Source of the DNA: Candidatus Sediminicultor sextus
GTDB lineage: Bacteria > Atribacterota > Phoenicimicrobiia > Phoenicimicrobiales > Phoenicimicrobiaceae
Assembly (NCBI GenBank): GCA_014894735.1
Contig: JADBKX010000153.1
Location: 1 to 11,278 of the forward strand
Direction: 5' to 3'
DNA: 11,278 nucleotides
Shown here one piece after another: positions 7,707 to 11,278 of the stretch. The position numbers and the translations under genes are program-made. The notes under the pieces were generated by a model that was not told where the DNA came from, made no database searches, and saw nothing but the letters and a program-made list of their open reading frames with translations. The first letter of the stretch is position 1. Every line of letters begins with the position of its first letter.

Positions 7707-8495
7707 CTATTTTTTAAACAGGTTTTGTCGGTATTTTTCATCGGGTCTTTTCGATATATGGGTTACTATATCCTTAGGGAGGGTATTTATTCCACCCGCT
7801 AGCAATGCACCAAAACGAATTTCCGCTGCCTTATTAGCAGTTAAGGTAATATTTTCTACTTCAGTTGGGGTAGACCCCAAAGCAATAAATCCATGATTCT
7901 GGATATAAATAGATTTAGGTCTTTCTCCATGTTTATCTAAAAATATCTCAATTTCTTTTTTTGCTTTTTGGGCAAGTTTAACCCCCGGATCTGTATAAGG
8001 AATAAAGACCGATTCTTTTCCCAGTAGAATAATTTCATCAGGATAAATTCTCCCTTTTAGATTCTCCGGGAAACTCTTTGAACAGGTCAATCTATTTATT
8101 GCTGTGGGATGAGTATGGCCGACAAAATTTACTCCCTCTAAATTAAGGCAAATAGCATGCAATAGGGTTTCTACAGAAGGGTTAGCTCGATTTTTTTTAT
8201 CCACCTTAGCTTTTTCAAAGATGTAATTAATTTCTTCAGCATTAGGGTTCTCCATATTTATAAGCTGCACAATTGGTTCAAAATAAACCTCAATAAAATC
8301 ATTCCCGGTTACAGTTGCAAGCTGAGTCCCGCTTGCTTTTATAAAAAAACTTCCAGCAACATCTTTTGTCTCAACTTTAGCTGAAGTATTGCCTTCTCCA
8401 ATAATTGCAAGATGATAGTCTATTTTACCCAAATTATTAGAAAGCTTTACCAGTTCGCCTAAAATTTTACTTCTAACATCCGGTTTATTTATCAT
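7707..8495 (-). CDS. Class II (zinc) aldolase, probable L-rhamnulose-1-phosphate aldolase, stand-alone form
   Basis: This is a 262-residue aldolase/adducin-fold protein. It should cleave L-rhamnulose 1-phosphate to dihydroxyacetone phosphate and L-lactaldehyde. GEGNTSAK at 33-40 and KASGTQL at 53-59 form the phosphate-binding part. E109 in PSVETLLHA is the expected catalytic acid/base. H127 and H129 in GHTHP, plus H201 in QNHG, are the expected zinc ligands. The PYTDPG motif at 166-171 and the overall pattern resemble the aldolase half of the bifunctional YuxG/RhaEW aldolase-dehydrogenases more than E. coli RhaD. The protein stops shortly after the aldolase fold and has no dehydrogenase part; a matching SDR lies at the far end of the cluster. 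The ATG at 8495 has an AGAGGAGG site. It sits between the mutarotase and rhamnulokinase, which supports the rhamnose role. Fuculose- or another ketose-phosphate cleavage is the main alternative. Confidence 0.85.
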   Translation of the reverse strand: MINKPDVRSKILGELVKLSNNLGKIDYHLAIIGEGNTSAKVETKDVAGSFFIKASGTQLATVTGNDFIEVYFEPIVQLINMENPNAEEINYIFEKAKVDKKNRANPSVETLLHAICLNLEGVNFVGHTHPTAINRLTCSKSFPENLKGRIYPDEIILLGKESVFIPYTDPGVKLAQKAKKEIEIFLDKHGERPKSIYIQNHGFIALGSTPTEVENITLTANKAAEIRFGALLAGGINTLPKDIVTHISKRPDEKYRQNLFKK

Positions 8496-8527
8496 TTTTT
8501 CCTCCTCTATTGAGTCTCTTGCCTCTA

Positions 8528-8576
8528 AGTTAAAAGTTAAATCTAAAAAGTTAAAATTATCTTTTTTACTTTTAAC
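8528..8576. repeat. AGTTAAA repeats with partial hairpin in the mutarotase-aldolase gap
   Basis: AGTTAAA occurs three times (starting at 8528, 8535 and 8549). An inverted copy, ACTTTTAAC, at 8568-8576 can pair with GTTAAAAGT at 8529-8537 or with GTTAAAA at 8550-8556. The 94-base gap between the mutarotase stop and the aldolase start is otherwise featureless apart from the aldolase ribosome site. It could be a weak operator or RNA hairpin, or slippage in an A/T-rich spacer. There is no GC-rich stem, so a terminator is unlikely. Confidence 0.3.
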
Positions 8577-8589
8577 CTATCTTTCTTTT

Positions 8590-8904
8590 TCAATCCATAT
8601 GAAAAACCTCTTCCAAAGAGGTAGTAGCCGGGGAATTATCCGGATTGGTTTCCATAATATCTTTCATATAATCCCACCATTTTTTCATTATCTCTTTCGA
8701 AGGGAGTTCGCTAACTGTATTATTATCTTTTAATTTTTGCACCGCAAAAAGAGTAAGTGTTTCTTTATCAAGAAATATGGAATAATCAAAAATTCCCGCT
8801 CGGGATAATTTTTCTTTAAGTTCAGGCCAGATTTCATCATGTCTTTTTTTATACTCTTCTTCATATCCCGCTTTTAATTTCATTTTAAATGCTGCTCTTT
8901 TCAT
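8590..8904 (-). CDS. rhaM: L-rhamnose mutarotase
   Basis: The enzyme interconverts alpha and beta anomers of L-rhamnose so that the isomerase receives the form it uses. From the ATG at 8904-8902 the protein has 104 residues, the same as E. coli RhaM (YiiL), and opens with MKRAAFKMKLK, closely matching the E. coli N-terminus. Y18 and H22 (the expected catalytic histidine) lie in EYKKRHDEIWPEL. W76-W77 sit in the conserved WWDYM, followed by NPDNSP at 87-92, all hallmarks of the family. An upstream in-frame start at 8940 would add 12 unrelated residues and overlap the permease gene; the internal start has its own AGGAG site and the right length, so it is chosen here. The gap to the permease is 16 bases. 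The rhizobial homologue is called RhaU. Confidence 0.95.
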   Translation of the reverse strand: MKRAAFKMKLKAGYEEEYKKRHDEIWPELKEKLSRAGIFDYSIFLDKETLTLFAVQKLKDNNTVSELPSKEIMKKWWDYMKDIMETNPDNSPATTSLEEVFHMD

Positions 8905-8911
8905 TAATCTG

Positions 8912-8916
8912 CTCCT
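8912..8916 (-). promoter_or_regulatory. Ribosome binding site fixing the mutarotase start
   Basis: Minus-strand AGGAG lies 7 bases before the ATG at 8904. It favours the 104-residue form over the 116-residue form that starts inside the preceding permease gene. Confidence 0.7.
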
Positions 8917-8920
8917 AAAA

Positions 8921-9940
8921 CTATTTTGTAACCTTACCAAAACTATTTTTAGGTTTTAACCTTTCAAGTAATTGGGGAAGCATAATTGCTAAAATTAATA
9001 ATAACCCAATAATAATAGTCATTACCTTGCCAGGTATATTAATTAGGCCCATTCCGAATTTAAGAAACCCAATGATAAAAATGGAAATAATTACGCCAAA
9101 AATATTTCCCTTTCCGCCGGTAATAGCTACTCCACCCAGCACAACTGTGGTGATAATTTCCAGCTCCCAACCATCAGCAATATTTGGACGTGTACTCCCG
9201 ATTCGCGAAGTAAGCAAGATTGAAGCTAATCCTGAACAGAGCCCGGTAACTGTAAAGATAATAAGACGTATTCTGTTTACCGGTATCCCTGAAAAACGAG
9301 CAGCAGTAGAATTATTTCCAATGGCAAATACCTTCCGTCCTATAGTGGTTCTATGTAAAACTATGCCAAAAATTATTGCCAGCATCAAAAAAAGGACCAA
9401 TTCAAAAGGAATCATGGTGTTTCCTATGTATCCCTGCCCAAAATAAGCAAAAGATATCGGGTATTTAGTAAACGCCTTATCTCCGAGAATAACGTAAGCT
9501 ATCCCCCTAAACAAAGACATACTTCCCAGAGTAACCGCAATCGCAGGAATCCCAAATTTTGTAATAACGAAACCATTTAAAAAACCTGCCGCCGAACCCG
9601 CAAAAAGTCCTATCGCAACCAACCCAAAAGTATTCACTCCGGCATGGGAGGCCATGCCCATAAAAACCGAAGATAAAGCGATAATTGAGGCAACAGAAAT
9701 ATCAATATCACCACATATGATCACAAACATCATGGAAAGAGCGATGATTGCTTTTTCTATAAAATTAAAAGTGGTGTTCATAAGATTGGTATAATCTAAA
9801 AAATAGGGAGATAAATTAGAATTTATTATTACAACCATAATAAAAATAAAAAGGAGAATGATTTCCCACTGCCACATAATATTTAGCAAGGATATTTTTC
9901 TGATTTTTTTAATATCAAGAACACTATTTTCTTTATTCAT
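8921..9940 (-). CDS. rhaQ: Sugar ABC transporter permease (second of pair), probable rhamnose importer
   Basis: This 339-residue, strongly hydrophobic inner-membrane protein belongs to the RbsC/AraH/RhaP permease family (BPD_transp_2). It has a short charged N-terminus, then roughly eight to ten membrane segments. The family landmark appears as ICGDIDISVASIIALSS near residue 80. The late cytoplasmic-loop motif VVLGGVAITGGKGNIFG should contact the ATPase. A positively charged C-terminal tail ends the chain. It forms the channel together with the other permease. Its start overlaps the end of the upstream permease by 8 bases, indicating translational coupling, and a weak GAGAAG lies ahead of the ATG. 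Its place directly before the mutarotase matches rhaQ-rhaU of rhizobia, which is the basis for the symbol. Family assignment is firm; rhamnose specificity rests on the operon. Confidence 0.85.
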   Translation of the reverse strand: MNKENSVLDIKKIRKISLLNIMWQWEIILLFIFIMVVIINSNLSPYFLDYTNLMNTTFNFIEKAIIALSMMFVIICGDIDISVASIIALSSVFMGMASHAGVNTFGLVAIGLFAGSAAGFLNGFVITKFGIPAIAVTLGSMSLFRGIAYVILGDKAFTKYPISFAYFGQGYIGNTMIPFELVLFLMLAIIFGIVLHRTTIGRKVFAIGNNSTAARFSGIPVNRIRLIIFTVTGLCSGLASILLTSRIGSTRPNIADGWELEIITTVVLGGVAITGGKGNIFGVIISIFIIGFLKFGMGLINIPGKVMTIIIGLLLILAIMLPQLLERLKPKNSFGKVTK

Positions 9941-10913
9941 TAAAACTTCTCTTTCTTAGCATCAATTGCTGATTGCGTTTATCCATAAAAGTATTTATTA
10001 TAATGGCAAAAAGTATAATGAAGCCCTGAATCGCCATCTGCCAGAAGGGCGAAACATTAATCATGGTCAGAGCATTATAAACAATTCCCATGAAAAAGGA
10101 TCCCAGTACAACACCGATAATCGTCCCGGTACCACCAGCAATACTTACCCCTCCAATTACACAAGCTGCAATAGTTTGAAATTCGAAACCGATAGCAGTT
10201 TCGCTCTGAGCAGCAGCATAACGGGAAACCCAGAGAAATCCCGCAAGACCAGTAATTCCTCCCCCTAAGGTAAAGACAATATATTGAATTTTCTTCAGGT
10301 TAATGCCCACATATTGAGAGGCTATCTTATTGCCGCCTACCCCGTAAATCTCTCTTCCGGTTCTGGTTAAATTTAAAAAAATTAAAAATAATATTACTAT
10401 TAGTATCGATACCCATATAAGACTGGATATACCTAAAAAACTGCTTCTGGGAAACCCCCGAAAAGCCTCGGTCATCTCATGAGCACTAACCCAGGTTCCT
10501 TTGCAAAGCACGAATACCAATCCTCTATATATACTCATAGTTCCGAGAGTGGTAATGATAGGTGGGATCTTGGCCTGAGAAACCAACAGGCCGTTTATCG
10601 AACCAAGCAGGAGTCCAATGGTTATGGAAATTAAAATAATCACGAAGATAGGTATTCCAGGGTGATATTGATTTAAAAGTGCCACACTCATACCACTTAA
10701 AGCGAGACTGGAACCGACAGATAAATCTATACCCCCCGTAGCAATAATCATAAGTTGTCCAATAGCAACCATAGATAGAATAGCAGTATCATTCAAAATA
10801 TCAACAAAGTTATTAATATATAAAAAACTGGGAGTTCTCAAACTAACCCCAAATATGATAAATAAAATAAAAATAAAAAGATTAAATTCTCTTTTCCTAA
10901 ATAAATCTCTCAT
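9933..10913 (-). CDS. rhaP: Sugar ABC transporter permease (first of pair), probable rhamnose importer
   Basis: This 326-residue integral membrane protein is in the same family as its downstream partner. IATGGIDLSVGSSLALSG near residues 57-74 is the typical RbsC-family signature. Near residues 250-270, CVIGGVSIAGGTGTIIG is the ATPase-facing loop motif. The two permeases probably form a heterodimer. The start lies 12 bases after the ATPase stop, with a GAGGAA ribosome site. The last 8 bases overlap the next permease. The order ATPase-permease-permease-mutarotase points to rhamnose import of the RhaSTPQ type rather than ribose or galactose. The periplasmic/lipoprotein sugar-binding component is not present in the window and is expected further upstream. 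Confidence 0.85.
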   Translation of the reverse strand: MRDLFRKREFNLFIFILFIIFGVSLRTPSFLYINNFVDILNDTAILSMVAIGQLMIIATGGIDLSVGSSLALSGMSVALLNQYHPGIPIFVIILISITIGLLLGSINGLLVSQAKIPPIITTLGTMSIYRGLVFVLCKGTWVSAHEMTEAFRGFPRSSFLGISSLIWVSILIVILFLIFLNLTRTGREIYGVGGNKIASQYVGINLKKIQYIVFTLGGGITGLAGFLWVSRYAAAQSETAIGFEFQTIAACVIGGVSIAGGTGTIIGVVLGSFFMGIVYNALTMINVSPFWQMAIQGFIILFAIIINTFMDKRNQQLMLRKRSFNE

Positions 10914-10925
10914 TTTAGAATTTCC

Positions 10926-11278
10926 TCACTTTGAAATACTTCCAATTGCAGCTCTAATTATTTTTTTAGAATTTGCTTCTTCGCGAGTAAATTTAGCAGT
11001 GATAACTCCCTCATGCATTACTATAACATGATTAGACATACCGAGAATCTCAGGAAGTTCAGAGGAAATAAGGATTATTGCTATACCTTTTTTTGCGAGT
11101 TCAGAAATAAAATTATGTACAGTAGCTTTGGTTGCCACATCAATTCCTTTGGTTGGTTCATCCATAATTAATATCCGCGGCTTAGTGGCAATCCATTTAG
11201 CCAAAACTACCTTCTGTTGATTTCCTCCTGAGAGGTCTTCTACCAACTGTTCCCAACCTGAAGCTTTTATTTCTATAT
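10926..11278 (-). CDS. rhaT: Sugar ABC transporter ATP-binding protein, C-terminal end only
   Basis: About 117 residues are visible; the 5' part lies beyond the right edge, and the frame is open to that edge. They contain the ABC signature in the form LSGGNQQKVVLAKW, then Walker B as ILIMDEPTKGIDV, and a switch-region pattern ILISSELPEILGMSNHVIVMHEG. The GGNQQK form and DEPTKGID are typical of the second nucleotide-binding domain of RbsA/MglA/XylG/RhaT-type double ATPases (about 500 residues). It powers import through the two permeases that follow after 12 bases. A TTG codon at 11246 could look like a start, but it falls inside the domain just before the signature, so the true start is outside the window. 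The symbol is the rhizobial ATPase rhaT, not the unrelated E. coli proton symporter of the same name, and rests on gene order. Confidence 0.88.
   Translation of the reverse strand, partial: IEIKASGWEQLVEDLSGGNQQKVVLAKWIATKPRILIMDEPTKGIDVATKATVHNFISELAKKGIAIILISSELPEILGMSNHVIVMHEGVITAKFTREEANSKKIIRAAIGSISK

Noticed and set aside
8590..8940. Longer 116-residue version of the mutarotase
   Set aside because: The first 12 residues do not match the family, the frame would overlap the permease, and the internal ATG has its own ribosome site and gives the family's exact 104 residues.
9027..9446. Plus-strand frame of 139 codons opposite the second permease
   Set aside because: It is antisense to conserved permease sequence and its composition is that of a reversed membrane gene.

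Overview
The window is an AT-rich, densely packed stretch in which every supportable gene lies on the minus strand, so the biological reading order is from base 11278 down to base 1. The long run of short-gapped genes, the good AGGAGG-type ribosome binding sites and the Lys/Ile/Asn-rich proteins suggest a low-GC anaerobic or fermentative bacterium (for example Bacillota, Atribacterota, Thermotogota or a spirochaete). The sequence alone does not settle the phylum.

First block (11278 to 6194): an L-rhamnose uptake and breakdown operon. It begins with the C-terminal end of a two-domain sugar ABC ATPase. Two RbsC/RhaP-type permeases follow, then a 104-residue L-rhamnose mutarotase (RhaM/RhaU), a zinc class II aldolase and a rhamnulokinase (RhaB). 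The order ATPase-permease-permease-mutarotase matches the rhizobial rhaTPQU arrangement. The substrate-binding protein and the rhamnose isomerase are not in the window.

Second block (6193 to 1): an E2 dihydrolipoamide acyltransferase, an unusually long fused E1 alpha-beta thiamine-diphosphate dehydrogenase (818 residues), a PHP-fold metal hydrolase of 440 residues, and a short-chain dehydrogenase (SDR) cut by the window edge. The SDR carries about 165 residues ahead of its Rossmann domain. No E3 lipoamide dehydrogenase is seen.

How they may fit together: rhamnose is imported, its anomers interconverted, isomerised (enzyme outside the window), phosphorylated by RhaB and split by the aldolase into DHAP and L-lactaldehyde. 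The SDR is a plausible lactaldehyde oxidoreductase. The aldolase and SDR look like the separated halves of the bifunctional RhaEW/YuxG-type enzyme. The E1-E2 pair could finish carbon oxidation to acyl-CoA, either from pyruvate or from an acetoin-like ketol. The joining of a dedicated E1-E2 pair, a PHP hydrolase and a split aldolase/SDR to a rhamnose operon is the most interesting feature. There is no gene-free stretch longer than about 105 bases, and no RNA gene, mobile element or CRISPR array was seen.
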